Shown here one piece after another: positions 34,610-44,243 of a stretch of DNA of 64,000 bases; position 1 is the stretch's first letter; the number at the start of each line of letters is the position of its first letter. The DNA lies in assembly GCF_011808225.1 (NCBI RefSeq), contig NZ_SOYS01000010.1, positions 1-64,000 of the forward strand. The letters run 5' to 3'. The notes under the pieces are model-generated. The model did no database searches and had not been told where the DNA came from. It worked only from the letters and a program-made list of their open reading frames with translations. The translations under genes were made by a program, and so were the position numbers. This DNA is from Cedecea colo. Lineage in GTDB: Bacteria; Pseudomonadota; Gammaproteobacteria; Enterobacterales; Enterobacteriaceae.

Positions 34610-35451
34610 TTGAGAACCGTCGCGGGCTGACGATCTTCAGCCACACTATGCTAATCCTCGGCATTATCGTGATTTTATTCCCGCTGTATGTCGCGTTTGT
34701 CGCCGCGACGCTGGACAACAACGCCGTATTCCAGACGCCGATGACGCTGATCCCCGGCGGCCATCTGCTGGAAAACATGGCCAACATCTGGATACACGGC
34801 GTGGGCGCCAACAGCGCGCCGTTTGGCCTGATGCTGTTCAACAGTTTTGTTATGGCGCTGGGCATCACGATAGGCAAAATCGCCGTGTCGATACTTTCCG
34901 CCTTCGCCATCGTCTGGTTCCGCTTCCCGCTGCGTAACCTCTTTTTCTGGATGATTTTTATTACCCTGATGCTGCCGGTTGAAGTGCGCATTTTCCCGAC
35001 GGTGGAAGTCATCGCCAACCTGAAAATGCTCGACAGCTACGCGGGGCTGACTTTGCCGCTGATGGCCTCGGCAACCGCCACGTTCCTGTTCCGCCAGTTC
35101 TTTATGACGCTGCCGGACGAACTGCTGGAAGCCGCCCGTATCGATGGCGCATCGCCGATGCGTTTCTTCCGCGACATCGTGCTGCCGCTGTCGAAAACCA
35201 ATCTGGCGGCGCTGTTCGTTATCACCTTTATCTATGGCTGGAACCAGTACCTGTGGCCGCTGCTGATTATCAGCGATGCGGATCTCGGCACCGCCGTGGC
35301 GGGCATCAAAGGGATGATGTCCTCCGGCGAAGGCACCACCCAGTGGAACCAGGTGATGGCGGCCATGTTGCTGACCCTTATCCCTCCGGTAATCATCGTT
35401 TTAGCGATGCAGCGCGCGTTTGTGCGTGGTCTGGTTGATAGTGAGAAATAA
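34606..35451 (+). CDS. ugpE: Glycerol-3-phosphate ABC permease UgpE
   Basis: The 281-residue MalG-type permease is the partner of UgpA. It has six membrane segments and the coupling loop [21 protein letters not shown] near residues 178-198. Length equals E. coli UgpE. ugpC follows after three bases. Confidence 0.95.
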   Translation: MIENRRGLTIFSHTMLILGIIVILFPLYVAFVAATLDNNAVFQTPMTLIPGGHLLENMANIWIHGVGANSAPFGLMLFNSFVMALGITIGKIAVSILSAFAIVWFRFPLRNLFFWMIFITLMLPVEVRIFPTVEVIANLKMLDSYAGLTLPLMASATATFLFRQFFMTLPDELLEAARIDGASPMRFFRDIVLPLSKTNLAALFVITFIYGWNQYLWPLLIISDADLGTAVAGIKGMMSSGEGTTQWNQVMAAMLLTLIPPVIIVLAMQRAFVRGLVDSEK

Positions 35452-35454
35452 CCC

Positions 35455-36525
35455 ATGGCAGGATTGAAATTACAGGCAGTAAGCAAGAGCTGGGACGGCA
35501 AAACCCAGGTTATCCAGCCGCTGACGGTCGACGTGGCGGACGGCGAATTTATCGTAATGGTCGGTCCGTCCGGCTGCGGCAAATCCACGCTGTTACGCAT
35601 GGTCGCCGGGCTTGAGCGCGTGACCAGCGGCGATATCTGGATTGACCGCCAGCGCGTCACCAACCTGGAACCGAAAGAGCGCGGCATCGCCATGGTGTTC
35701 CAGAACTATGCGCTCTATCCGCACATGAGCGTGGAAGAGAACATGGCCTGGGGGCTGAAAATTCGCGGCATGGGCAAAGGCCATATCCAGCAGAAAGTCA
35801 CCGAAGCGGCGCGCATTCTGGAACTGGATGGCCTGTTAAAACGCAGACCGCGCGAGCTTTCCGGCGGGCAGCGCCAGCGGGTGGCGATGGGACGCGCTAT
35901 CGTGCGCGATCCGGCGGTATTCCTGTTTGACGAGCCGCTCTCCAATCTAGACGCTAAGCTGCGCGTGCAGATGCGTCTTGAGCTGCAACAGCTTCACCGT
36001 CGGCTGAAAACTACCAGCCTCTATGTCACTCACGATCAGGTTGAGGCGATGACGCTGGCACAGCGTGTGATGGTGATGAATAAAGGTATTGTCGAGCAGA
36101 TTGGGACGCCGGTCGAGGTTTACGAACGTCCTGCAAGCCGCTTTGTGGCAAGTTTTATCGGCTCGCCAGCTATGAATCTTCTGACAGGGAATATCAGCGC
36201 TGACGGTACGCGTTTCGCGCCAGACGATGGCCCGCTCCTGCCGCTGGGCGGCGTTTATTCCCATCTGCGTGAACGTGCGGTAACGCTGGGTATCCGCCCG
36301 GAACATATTGCGCTAAGCTCACAGGCCGCAGGAGGCATTCCGCTTGTCGTGGACACGCTGGAGATGCTCGGCGCAGATAATCTGGCACACGGCCGCTGGG
36401 GGGCGCAAAAACTGGTTGTGCGTCTCTCTCACCAGCAAAGGCCGCAGCCGGGCAGCACGCTATGGCTGCACTTGCCGGAGGAACATCTGCATTGCTTTGA
36501 CGCAGAAAATGGACAACGTTTATGA
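35455..36525 (+). CDS. ugpC: Glycerol-3-phosphate import ATPase UgpC
   Basis: The 356-residue MalK-type ATPase has Walker [10 protein letters not shown], signature LSGGQRQRV, Walker [15 protein letters not shown] and switch His in THDQ. A C-terminal regulatory TOBE-type domain starts at about residue 240. It powers UgpAE. The stop overlaps the ugpQ ATG by four bases. Confidence 0.95.
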   Translation: MAGLKLQAVSKSWDGKTQVIQPLTVDVADGEFIVMVGPSGCGKSTLLRMVAGLERVTSGDIWIDRQRVTNLEPKERGIAMVFQNYALYPHMSVEENMAWGLKIRGMGKGHIQQKVTEAARILELDGLLKRRPRELSGGQRQRVAMGRAIVRDPAVFLFDEPLSNLDAKLRVQMRLELQQLHRRLKTTSLYVTHDQVEAMTLAQRVMVMNKGIVEQIGTPVEVYERPASRFVASFIGSPAMNLLTGNISADGTRFAPDDGPLLPLGGVYSHLRERAVTLGIRPEHIALSSQAAGGIPLVVDTLEMLGADNLAHGRWGAQKLVVRLSHQQRPQPGSTLWLHLPEEHLHCFDAENGQRL

Positions 36526-37265
36526 GTAACTGGCCTTATCCCCACATTGTCGCCCACCGTGGCGGCGGTAAGCTGGCACCGGAAAACACCCTCGCCGCCA
36601 TCGACATGGGCGCGCACTACGGCCACACCATGATTGAGTTTGACGCCAAGCTCACGAAAGACGGGCAAATTTTTCTGCTGCACGACGATACGCTTGAGCG
36701 TACCAGCAACGGCTGGGGCGTGGCGGGAGACCTGCCCTGGGATAAGCTGCTTGATGTCGATGCCGGAAGCTGGTTTGGCAGCAGATTTAAAGGTGAAAAG
36801 CTGCCGCTGCTTTCACAGGTGGCGGAGCGCTGCAAACAGCACGGCATGATGGCCAACATCGAAATCAAACCGACGACCGGCACGGAAACTCAAACCGGTA
36901 AAGCCGTTGCGCTGGCGGCTCGTGAGCTATGGCAGGGGCAGGCTGCGCCGCTGCTTTCCTCTTTCGCCATTACAGCGCTCGAAGCCGCACAGATTGCCGC
37001 CCCGGAACTGCCGCGTGGCTTGCTGCTGGATAAATGGCGTGACGACTGGCGCGAGCTAACCGAACGGCTTGGCTGCGTGTCGATTCATTTAAATCATAAG
37101 CTGTTAGATGAAACACGGGTGCAGGCGTTAAAGGCGGCGGGATTACGTATTCTGGTTTATACGGTGAATACTCCCCAGCGCGCGGAAAAGCTGCTGCGCT
37201 GGGGAGTGGACGCCATCTGTACCGACAGAATCGATATCATCGGTCCGGACTTTAAGGCCCGATAG
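36522..37265 (+). CDS. ugpQ: Cytoplasmic glycerophosphodiester phosphodiesterase UgpQ
   Basis: The 247-residue GDPD-family enzyme hydrolyses imported glycerophosphodiesters to glycerol-3-phosphate and an alcohol. The active-site signature is [13 protein letters not shown] with [10 protein letters not shown] and [11 protein letters not shown], giving the metal- and phosphate-binding His, Glu and Asp. No signal peptide is seen. It ends the ugp operon and overlaps the 3' end of convergent yhhA by 14 bases. Confidence 0.95.
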   Translation: MSNWPYPHIVAHRGGGKLAPENTLAAIDMGAHYGHTMIEFDAKLTKDGQIFLLHDDTLERTSNGWGVAGDLPWDKLLDVDAGSWFGSRFKGEKLPLLSQVAERCKQHGMMANIEIKPTTGTETQTGKAVALAARELWQGQAAPLLSSFAITALEAAQIAAPELPRGLLLDKWRDDWRELTERLGCVSIHLNHKLLDETRVQALKAAGLRILVYTVNTPQRAEKLLRWGVDAICTDRIDIIGPDFKAR

Positions 37266-37698
37266 TCTTCAGCGGAATAGTGGGCTGTGGGGTGGTGGTA
37301 CTGCCAGGATTGAGCATGCTGCCGTTGGTTTTCGGCTGTAGCATGTGCTCCTGTTGCGCCGCTCGCTCGCCGCCGCTGAGCATCCCTCCGTTGGTATTCG
37401 GCAGCATCTGCTGTGTGCCTGCGTCCAGGTCATCAGGAAGCGTCTGCCTGACGCGCAGTTGCTGCTGCGTATTGTTGTTTATCTGCGATTCCAGATGCTG
37501 TTGCTGAACGCGCGTCTGGGTTTGTAACTGCTGGTTCAGCATCCCTTTTTGTTGCGTCTGCTGCGTCTGCATTTGTACCTGCATGCGCTGCTGGCTCGGG
37601 TTCTGATAATCCGGCAGATTCGGGTTATTCATTGTGTTGAGCGGCTGTGCGAAACTGAAAAGAGGCGCCAGGGCCGTCAGAAGCAATAATTTCTTCAT
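37252..37698 (-). CDS. yhhA: DUF2756 family protein YhhA
   Basis: The 148-residue exported protein has a signal peptide ([17 protein letters not shown]). The mature part is very rich in Gln, Asn, Pro and Met, with repeats such as [20 protein letters not shown] and three related NGGML/NGSML blocks. It corresponds to E. coli YhhA (146). Function is unknown. The ATG at 37698 is preceded by AGGAGGTGA. It is divergent from ggt. Confidence 0.88.
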   Translation of the reverse strand: MKKLLLLTALAPLFSFAQPLNTMNNPNLPDYQNPSQQRMQVQMQTQQTQQKGMLNQQLQTQTRVQQQHLESQINNNTQQQLRVRQTLPDDLDAGTQQMLPNTNGGMLSGGERAAQQEHMLQPKTNGSMLNPGSTTTPQPTIPLKTIGP

Positions 37699-37821
37699 CT
37701 TCACCTCCTCCATTTGGGGGATCTTCTAAGTTTACTCGTTTTCCACAAACGCGAAGATTATTTAGGATTTATAGACCAGGCTTATCTGGGGATTAGCCCT
37801 GAAAAGCCTGGAGAAATCATC

Positions 37822-39624
37822 ATGAAGCAGTGGAAAACGAGTCACTGGAAAATAAGGCGCTGGTTTGCCATGCCTGCGCTGATGATAGCGCTGTGCTTTA
37901 GTGCCGGTGCGGCGCCGCCGCCGGTTGCCACGCCGGTCGCTACGCCGGTTGCTGCGCCAGCCGCCGCTCCCGTTTCTTACGGCGTTGAGGCGGACGTCTA
38001 TCATCCGGTTCGCGCGCAGCACGGAATGGTCGCCTCTGTTGATGAGCTGGCGACGCAGGTGGGTGTCAATATTCTCAGGCAGGGCGGCAACGCGGTGGAT
38101 GCGGCCGTTGCGGTAGGCTACGCGCTGGCGGTCACGCATCCGCAGGCCGGTAACCTCGGCGGCGGCGGTTTTATGATGCTGCGCACGAAAGATGGCCAGA
38201 CCACCGCCATCGACTTCCGCGAAATGGCGCCGGAAAAAGCAACCCGCGATATGTTCCTTGATGAAAAAGGAAACGCCGACAGCAAAAAATCCCTCACCTC
38301 ACATCTTGCCTCGGGTACGCCCGGGACGGTGGCGGGCTTCAGCCTTGCGCTGCAAAAATACGGCACGATGCCGCTCAATAAAGTTATTCAGCCCGCCATC
38401 AGGCTGGCACGGGACGGCATTACGGTTAACGATGCGCTGGCCGACGACCTGAAGCAGTACGGCGCAGAAGTGCTCCCCAACCACGAAAACAGCAAAGCGA
38501 TTTTCTGGAAAGCCGACGGCAATCCGCTGCAAAAAGGCGATAAGCTGGTGCAAACCAATCTCGCCAAAAGCCTGGAAATGATTGCTGAAAACGGGCCGGA
38601 CGCTTTTTATAAAGGCCCCATTGCCGATCGGATTGCCGAAGAAATGGCTAACAACGGCGGGCTGATAAGCAAAGCGGATCTGGCGAATTATAAAGCGGTT
38701 GAGCGTACGCCCATCAGCGGCCAGTATCGCGGTTATGAAGTGTTTTCCATGCCGCCGCCATCCTCAGGCGGTATCCACATCGTACAGATCCTCAATATCC
38801 TGGAGAACTTCGACCTCGCTAAATACGGCTTCGGCAGCGCGGACGCCATGCAGCTGATGGCGGAGGCGGAGAAATATGCCTATGCCGACCGCTCGGAATA
38901 TCTGGGCGACCCGGATTTTGTCAAAGTCCCGTGGCAGGCGCTGACCAGCAAGGCCTACGCCAAATCACTGGCTGAGAAAATCGATCTCAACAAAGCGCTT
39001 CCGTCGAGCGAAATCAAGCCGGGACAGCTCGCGCCGTATGAAAGCAACCAGACCACGCATTTCTCGGTGGTGGATAAAGACGGCAACGCCGTGGCGGTGA
39101 CCTATACGCTGAACACCATCTTCGGTACGGGCATCGTGGCGGGTAATACCGGTATTCTGATGAATAACGAAATGGACGATTTCTCCGCTAAACCGGGCGT
39201 GCCGAACGTCTACGGGCTGGTGGGCGGCGATGCTAACGCAGTTGGGCCGCATAAACGCCCGCTCTCTTCTATGTCGCCCACTATCGTGGTGAAAGATGGC
39301 AAAACCTGGCTGGTGACGGGCAGTCCGGGCGGCAGCCGAATTATCACCACCGTGCTGCAAATGGTGGTTAACAGCATTGACTTCGGAATGAACGTTGCCG
39401 AAGCGACCAATGCCCCGCGTTTCCATCACCAGTGGCTGCCGGATGAGCTCAGAGTTGAAAAAGGCTTTAGCCCGGATACGCTTAAATTGCTAAAAGATAA
39501 AGGGCAACATGTTGCGGTGAAAGAGGCGATGGGCAGCACGCAGAGCATTATGATCGCCCCGGATGGCGTGCTGTACGGCGCTTCCGATCCGCGCACGGTG
39601 GATGATTTAACGGCGGGTTATTAA
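37822..39624 (+). CDS. ggt: Gamma-glutamyltranspeptidase Ggt
   Basis: The periplasmic enzyme cleaves glutathione and transfers the gamma-glutamyl group. The precursor cuts itself before the Thr of QTTHFSVVDKDG, near residue 411, which becomes the catalytic residue of the small subunit. NLGGGGFM and the GSPGGSR oxyanion region are present. It is 600 residues against 580 in E. coli. The extra length lies just after the signal peptide as a PVATPVATPVAAPAAAPV spacer. GGAG precedes the ATG at 37822. Confidence 0.95.
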   Translation: MKQWKTSHWKIRRWFAMPALMIALCFSAGAAPPPVATPVATPVAAPAAAPVSYGVEADVYHPVRAQHGMVASVDELATQVGVNILRQGGNAVDAAVAVGYALAVTHPQAGNLGGGGFMMLRTKDGQTTAIDFREMAPEKATRDMFLDEKGNADSKKSLTSHLASGTPGTVAGFSLALQKYGTMPLNKVIQPAIRLARDGITVNDALADDLKQYGAEVLPNHENSKAIFWKADGNPLQKGDKLVQTNLAKSLEMIAENGPDAFYKGPIADRIAEEMANNGGLISKADLANYKAVERTPISGQYRGYEVFSMPPPSSGGIHIVQILNILENFDLAKYGFGSADAMQLMAEAEKYAYADRSEYLGDPDFVKVPWQALTSKAYAKSLAEKIDLNKALPSSEIKPGQLAPYESNQTTHFSVVDKDGNAVAVTYTLNTIFGTGIVAGNTGILMNNEMDDFSAKPGVPNVYGLVGGDANAVGPHKRPLSSMSPTIVVKDGKTWLVTGSPGGSRIITTVLQMVVNSIDFGMNVAEATNAPRFHHQWLPDELRVEKGFSPDTLKLLKDKGQHVAVKEAMGSTQSIMIAPDGVLYGASDPRTVDDLTAGY

Positions 39625-39626
39625 AA

Positions 39627-39650
39627 TTTGGCCCTCGTCTGAGGGCCAAA
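39627..39650. terminator. Bidirectional terminator between ggt and yhhY
   Basis: TTTGGCCCTC and GAGGGCCAAA pair perfectly over a four-base loop, with A/T runs on both sides (AAAA before, AAAA after). It lies between convergent ggt and yhhY. Confidence 0.85.
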
Positions 39651-39653
39651 AAA

Positions 39654-40151
39654 TTACCCAGGTTTAAAACGCGCCATAAAATACGCGTCGATATACTTCC
39701 CGTCGCGCAGGGCGAAATTTTTACCAACGCCTTCCTGCTCAAAGCCAAACTTGCGGTATACCGCCAGCGCTGGCGCGTTATCGACAAATACCGTCAGCTC
39801 GATGCGGTCGATCCTCAGCCAGTTATCACACAGGTCAACCATCTCCCGCAGTAAGGCTGTCGCCACGCCTCTGCCCTGATAATGGCTGTCCACGCCCATG
39901 CCAAAGGTGGCGACATGGCTGCGGCGCGGCGTTTGTTCCACCAGCAGCGTTAACTGCCCGACGACCTTATCGTCGATGCATGCCACCAGATTGCGGCTAC
40001 CCGGTTTCGGGGCCGTCACGCGATCGTTCCACGTATGTAGCGGAGGATGAGGAAGCTGTAGCGTGTCACGGTATACCGCCGGTTGAGCATAAATCTGCTT
40101 CAGGGCTTCTGAATCTTCGATTTCGGCGTGACGCACTACGATTGCTTTCAT
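39654..40151 (-). CDS. yhhY: GNAT N-acetyltransferase YhhY
   Basis: The 165-residue acetyltransferase has the acetyl-CoA-binding loop YQGRGVATALLREM, near residues 92-105, and the shared ELTVFVDNAPALAVYRKFGFEQEG. It matches E. coli YhhY, reported to acetylate some amino acids and analogues. It is convergent with ggt, and ryhB starts upstream of it in the opposite direction. Confidence 0.9.
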   Translation of the reverse strand: MKAIVVRHAEIEDSEALKQIYAQPAVYRDTLQLPHPPLHTWNDRVTAPKPGSRNLVACIDDKVVGQLTLLVEQTPRRSHVATFGMGVDSHYQGRGVATALLREMVDLCDNWLRIDRIELTVFVDNAPALAVYRKFGFEQEGVGKNFALRDGKYIDAYFMARFKPG

Positions 40152-40237
40152 CCTTTTATCCTCAATGAGTTACATAAACCCTTTAAACATCATTGACTTT
40201 CAATATGATGTCAACCGCACATTTTTTGAAATTTCGC
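40152..40237. other. yhhY-ryhB intergenic segment
   Basis: Short AT-rich space upstream of the ryhB promoter that should also hold the yhhY promoter on the minus strand. Together with ryhB, an ERIC element and a REP unit it fills the 442 bases between yhhY and yhhX. Confidence 0.4.
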
Positions 40238-40271
40238 TTTACAAGTGCGAATGATAATGATTATTATTGCC
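40238..40271 (+). promoter_or_regulatory. ryhB promoter with Fur box
   Basis: TTTACA (40238-40243) and TATTAT (40262-40267), 18 bases apart, form the promoter. GATAATGATTATTATTGCC (40253-40271) agrees with the 19-base Fur consensus at 15 positions and covers the -10 box, so iron-loaded Fur would repress. Confidence 0.88.
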
Positions 40272-40273
40272 GT

Positions 40274-40369
40274 GCGTTCAGGGAGGACCCTTACGGAGAC
40301 AACCTGAAAGCACGACATTGCTCACATTGCTTCCAGTATTACTTAGCCAGCCGGGTGCTGGCTTTTTTT
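40274..40369 (+). ncRNA. ryhB: Small regulatory RNA RyhB
   Basis: The RNA shuts off translation of iron-using proteins with Hfq when iron is scarce. The core from AACCTGAAAGCACGACATTG through GCTCACATTGCTTCCAGTATTACTTAGCCAGCCGGGTGCTGGC is that of E. coli RyhB, including the seed region and terminator hairpin with its T-run. The 5' stem-loop is a few bases longer than in E. coli (total about 95 instead of 90). Position between yhhY and yhhX is conserved. Confidence 0.95.
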
Positions 40370-40373
40370 TAGA

Positions 40374-40498
40374 CTTCTTATTTGAAGCTGTAGCTGCGTT
40401 GGCTGCACTCCCTCACCCGAATCACTTACATAAGTAAGCTCATCGGGACTCGCTCCCTGGCCGCCTTGCTACAACTTCAACTAATTTGCCTAAAATGG
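40374..40498. repeat. ERIC element
   Basis: This imperfect palindrome of about 125 bases has its centre at TCACTTACATAAGTAAGCTC and flanks GCGTTGGCTGCACTCCCTCAC and GACTCGCTCCCTGGCCGCC. These blocks correspond to the enterobacterial repetitive intergenic consensus. It sits directly behind the RyhB terminator. Ends are approximate. Confidence 0.8.
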
Positions 40499-40514
40499 GT
40501 TTTATCATGCCGTT

Positions 40515-40545
40515 GTAGGGCGGATAAACGAAGTGCCATCTGCCG
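40515..40545. repeat. Single REP unit upstream of yhhX
   Basis: GTAGGGCGGATAAACGAAG...TGCCATCTGCCG has the REP layout, with palindromic arms and a GGATAA core, and is related to the copies at 33583 and 61002. Confidence 0.6.
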
Positions 40546-40593
40546 CAGACTGAAGTAAGGTTAAAGGAACTCAAAGTCAAAAAGGACGAAGCA

Positions 40594-41631
40594 ATGACCC
40601 TTCACTGCGCTTTTATTGGTTTTGGCAAAAGCACCACCCGCTACCATCTTCCTTACGTGCTGTTTCGCAAAGACAAATTTCACGTCGCCTCTATCTATCG
40701 CCGTCACGAAAAGCCGGAAATCGAGCGGCAGCCTCAGTACAGCCATATCCGTTTTACCAGCCGGTTAGATGAAGCGCTTTACGACCCGCAGGTCAAACTG
40801 GTGGTGGTCTGTACGCATGCGGATAGCCATTTCGAGTATGCGAAACGCGCGCTGGAGGCCGGTAAAAACGTGCTGGTGGAAAAGCCATTTACCCCAACGC
40901 TTGCCGAAGCAAAAGAACTTTTTGAGCTGGCGCGCGCTAAAGGGTTAACCGTCTCGCCTTATCAGAATCGCCGGTTTGACTCCTGCTTCCTGACGATGAA
41001 AAAAGCCGTTGAAAGCGGCAAGCTGGGGAGGATTGTTGAGGTGGAAAGCCACTTTGATATGTACCGCCCGGAAGCGGAAACCAAACCGGGTCTGCCCGCC
41101 GACGGCGCGTTCTACGGCCTTGGCGTCCATACCATGGATCAGATTATTTCGCTGTTTGGCCGCCCGGACCACGTGGCGTACGACATCCGCAGCGTGCGTA
41201 ACAAAGCCAATCCGGACGATACCTTCGAAGCGCAGTTGTTCTACGGCGATATGAAAGCCATCGTCAAAACCAGCCACCTGGTAAAAATCGACTATCCGAA
41301 ATTTATCGTTCACGGCACCAAAGGCTCGTTCGTTAAATACGGTATCGACCAGCAGGAAACCAGCCTGAAGGCGAATATCATGCCGGGCGAGCCAGGCTTC
41401 GCCGCAGACAGCAGCGTCGGCGTACTTGAGTATGTGAATGACGCCGGAGAAACGGTGCGCGAAGAGATGAAACCGGAGCAGGGCGATTATGGCCGCGTGT
41501 ACGACGCGCTGTACGCAACCATCGTCAACGGCAGGCCGAATTTTGTCAGTGAAACTGAAGCATTCACCAACCTTGAAATCCTCGAACGTGGTTTCGAACA
41601 GGCTTCGCCTTCAACGGTGACGCTGGCCTGA
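40594..41631 (+). CDS. yhhX: Gfo/Idh/MocA family oxidoreductase YhhX
   Basis: The 345-residue NAD(P)-dependent oxidoreductase has an N-terminal Rossmann domain (CAFIGFGKSTTRYHLPY; EKPFTPTLAEA near residues 95-105) and a C-terminal substrate domain. It matches E. coli YhhX in length. The substrate is unknown. AAGGA precedes the ATG. Confidence 0.92.
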   Translation: MTLHCAFIGFGKSTTRYHLPYVLFRKDKFHVASIYRRHEKPEIERQPQYSHIRFTSRLDEALYDPQVKLVVVCTHADSHFEYAKRALEAGKNVLVEKPFTPTLAEAKELFELARAKGLTVSPYQNRRFDSCFLTMKKAVESGKLGRIVEVESHFDMYRPEAETKPGLPADGAFYGLGVHTMDQIISLFGRPDHVAYDIRSVRNKANPDDTFEAQLFYGDMKAIVKTSHLVKIDYPKFIVHGTKGSFVKYGIDQQETSLKANIMPGEPGFAADSSVGVLEYVNDAGETVREEMKPEQGDYGRVYDALYATIVNGRPNFVSETEAFTNLEILERGFEQASPSTVTLA

Positions 41632-41754
41632 TAGCTAAACTGACGCCGTAGACTTGTTCATAATTTTTGAACAGAGGCGTCAAACTTCACCCACTATGAT
41701 CGTGCCCTGAACGGGTCCACACTTACTCCATCAAACGTATTGAGGAGAAGTGAA

Positions 41755-42450
41755 ATGATCTACTTAAGAAAAGCCGAAGAACGAGGGCATGCCAATCACG
41801 GTTGGCTGGATAGCTGGCATACCTTCTCTTTTGCCAACTATTACGATGCCAACTTTATGGGCTTCTCGGCACTGCGCGTTATTAATGAAGACGTAGTGGA
41901 AGCTGGTGAAGGCTTTGGTACGCACCCGCACAAGGACATGGAAATTCTGACTTATGTGCTGGAAGGCGCGGTAGCGCACCGGGACAGCATGGGTAACGAA
42001 GAGAAAGTCCCGGCAGGGGAATTCCAGATTATGAGCGCCGGCACGGGCATCACTCATTCTGAGTACAACCCAAGCGAAACCGAACGCCTGCGTCTGTACC
42101 AGATCTGGATCATTCCAGAAAAAACCGGCATCACGCCGCGCTATGACCAGCGTCGTTTTGATGCGCCGCAGGGCCGCCAGCTGGTGCTTTCACCAGATGC
42201 ACGAGCCGGCTCTCTGAAGGTCTATCAGGATATGGAACTCTCGCGCTGGGCATTGGCGAAAGACGAGCAGTCTGTTTATCAGATCCCGGCAGATCGCCGC
42301 ATCTGGATTCAGGTAGTGAAAGGCGATGTCTCTATCAACGGCACGCAGGCAAAAACCAGCGATGCCATTGCCGTGTGGGATGAGCAAGCCATTTCCGTTC
42401 ACGCCAACGAAGCAAGCGAAATACTGCTGTTCGATTTGCCATCGGTCTGA
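41755..42450 (+). CDS. yhhW: Pirin-family quercetin dioxygenase YhhW
   Basis: The 231-residue bicupin of the pirin family has metal ligands in GFGTHPHKDMEI (His57, His59) and GTGITHSEYN (His101, Glu103). E. coli YhhW has quercetin 2,3-dioxygenase activity in vitro; the natural substrate is unclear. The ATG at 41755 follows GAGGAGAAG and gives the E. coli length. An imperfect hairpin follows the gene. Confidence 0.93.
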   Translation: MIYLRKAEERGHANHGWLDSWHTFSFANYYDANFMGFSALRVINEDVVEAGEGFGTHPHKDMEILTYVLEGAVAHRDSMGNEEKVPAGEFQIMSAGTGITHSEYNPSETERLRLYQIWIIPEKTGITPRYDQRRFDAPQGRQLVLSPDARAGSLKVYQDMELSRWALAKDEQSVYQIPADRRIWIQVVKGDVSINGTQAKTSDAIAVWDEQAISVHANEASEILLFDLPSV

Positions 42451-42461
42451 TAGTTATCCGT

Positions 42462-42494
42462 CACAACCTTCTCCTGAAACAGGGGAAGGTTGTG
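42462..42494 (+). terminator. Hairpin after yhhW
   Basis: CACAACCTTCTCCT and AGGGGAAGGTTGTG pair over 14 positions with one T-G wobble and a five-base loop. There is no T-run of note. Probably the 3' end of the yhhW transcript, and related to the CCTTCTCC hairpin family of the window. Confidence 0.6.
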
Positions 42495-42545
42495 TTCGGG
42501 TCGTGCTAAACTTGCCTGTCAATATTGGAGAGGCTGGCACGGACC

Positions 42546-43541
42546 ATGAAAAAGAAAAGACCGGTATTACAGGACGTTGCCGATCGCGTAGGGATCACTA
42601 AAATGACGGTGAGCCGTTTTCTGCGCAATCCCGACCAGGTATCTGCCGCGCTACAGGTAAAAATTGCCGCCGCGCTGGACGATCTGGGCTACATCCCAAA
42701 CCGGGCTCCCGATATTCTTTCTAATTCCACCAGCCGCGCCATCGGCGTTTTGCTGCCTTCGCTTACCAACCAGGTGTTCGCGGAAGTGCTGCGCGGCATC
42801 GAAAACGTGATTGATGCTTACGGCTATCAGACCATGCTTGCCCACTACGGTTATAAACCGGAGCTGGAAGAAGAACGTCTGGAATCGATGCTTTCCTGGA
42901 ATATTGATGGTCTTATTCTCACCGAACGCACCCACACCCCACGCACGCTTAAAATGATCGAAGTGGCCGGTATCCCGGTTGTGGAACTCATGGACAGCGT
43001 TTCGCCGTGCCTTGATATTGCCGTTGGTTTCGATAACTTTGAAGCGGCGCGCCAGATGACGGCGGCGATTATAGCCCGCGGCCACCGCCATGTGGCCTAT
43101 CTCGGCGCGCGTCTTGATGAACGTACGGTTATCAAGCAGCGTGGTTACGAGCAGGCGATGCGCGATGCCGGCCTGGTTCCCTATAGCGTGATGGTCGAAC
43201 AATCCTCTTCTTATTCCACCGGTATTGAGCTGTTCCGCCAGGCGCGACGGGAATATCCGCAGCTTGACAGCATCTTCTGTACCAACGATGACTTAGCCAT
43301 CGGCGCCGCATTTGAATGTCAGCGGCAGGGGTTAAGCATTCCCCACGATATGGCAATCGCCGGTTTCCACGGCCACGATATTGGCCAGGTGATGGAGCCA
43401 CGGCTGGCGAGCGTCCTGACGCCGCGTGAACGCATGGGCCGCATTGGCGCAGAGCGTTTGCTGGCGAGAATTCGCGGCGAAGAGGTGTCCCCGCAGCTGC
43501 TCGATCTGGGCTTTACGCTCTCGCCGGGCGGCTCAATCTAG
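42546..43541 (+). CDS. gntR: Gluconate utilization repressor GntR
   Basis: The 331-residue LacI-family repressor has a helix-turn-helix at residues 8-30 (VLQDVADRVGITKMTVSRFLRNP), a hinge, and a sugar-binding domain. It represses gntK, gntU and other gluconate genes until gluconate is present. The start at 42546 (MKKKRPVLQ) gives the E. coli length. It precedes gntK, with its own operators between. Confidence 0.95.
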   Translation: MKKKRPVLQDVADRVGITKMTVSRFLRNPDQVSAALQVKIAAALDDLGYIPNRAPDILSNSTSRAIGVLLPSLTNQVFAEVLRGIENVIDAYGYQTMLAHYGYKPELEEERLESMLSWNIDGLILTERTHTPRTLKMIEVAGIPVVELMDSVSPCLDIAVGFDNFEAARQMTAAIIARGHRHVAYLGARLDERTVIKQRGYEQAMRDAGLVPYSVMVEQSSSYSTGIELFRQARREYPQLDSIFCTNDDLAIGAAFECQRQGLSIPHDMAIAGFHGHDIGQVMEPRLASVLTPRERMGRIGAERLLARIRGEEVSPQLLDLGFTLSPGGSI

Positions 43542-43622
43542 CAGCGCTAAAAGTTGACGTAGTTCACACTTATACGCTTTTTAACGGAATGGTTATTGCT
43601 TATTGCCCAACTGCTCCTGACA

Positions 43623-43650
43623 ATGTTACCGATAACAGTTACCCGTAACA
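43623..43650 (+). promoter_or_regulatory. GntR operators upstream of gntKU
   Basis: Two overlapping palindromes, ATGTTACCGATAACAG (43623-43638) and AGTTACCCGTAACA (43637-43650), match the GntR operator pattern ATGTTACC-GTAACAT. They lie 60-90 bases before the gntK ATG, within the expected promoter. Confidence 0.8.
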
Positions 43651-43709
43651 ACGAAGGCGAGCGCGGTGGCTGATAATTACGTAATCATTGTGTCAGTCGG
43701 AGCCACGCT

Positions 43710-44243
43710 ATGAGCACTACGAACCATGACCACCATATCTATGTCCTGATGGGCGTTTCCGGCAGCGGCAAGTCCGTTGTTGCCGGTGAAGTCGCCTACC
43801 GGTTGAAGGCCGCTTTTCTGGACGGCGATTTTCTGCATCCGCGCAGCAACATCACAAAAATGGCTTCCGGTGAGCCGTTAAACGACGAAGACCGCAAGCC
43901 CTGGCTGCAGGCGCTAAACGATGCCGCATTCGCGATGCAACGCACCAACAAAGTCTCTTTGATCGTCTGTTCTTCGCTGAAGAAGATCTATCGCGACCAG
44001 CTGCGTGACGGTAACCCAAACCTTTCTTTCATCTATCTGAAAGGGGATTTTGAAGTCATTGAAAGCCGTCTGAAAGCGCGTAAAGGCCACTTCTTCAAAC
44101 CGCAAATGTTAGTGACTCAGTTTGAGACGTTAGAAGCGCCGCAGGCAGAAGAAAAAGATGTGCTGGTCGTTGATATCGACCAGTCGCTGGAAGAGGTTGT
44201 CGCCAGCACAATCGCTTTAATCAATAAAGGCAGTGCGCAGTGA
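43710..44243 (+). CDS. gntK: Gluconokinase GntK
   Basis: The 177-residue thermoresistant gluconokinase phosphorylates gluconate to 6-phosphogluconate for the Entner-Doudoroff and pentose phosphate routes. P-loop GVSGSGKSVV lies near residues 15-24, with DGDFLHP and LIVCSSLKK following. The stop overlaps the gntU start by four bases. Confidence 0.95.
   Translation: MSTTNHDHHIYVLMGVSGSGKSVVAGEVAYRLKAAFLDGDFLHPRSNITKMASGEPLNDEDRKPWLQALNDAAFAMQRTNKVSLIVCSSLKKIYRDQLRDGNPNLSFIYLKGDFEVIESRLKARKGHFFKPQMLVTQFETLEAPQAEEKDVLVVDIDQSLEEVVASTIALINKGSAQ

Noticed and set aside
36522-37713. Overlap of ugpQ and yhhA as a sign of annotation error
   Set aside because: Both frames match their E. coli counterparts to the end, and the 14-base convergent overlap is real.
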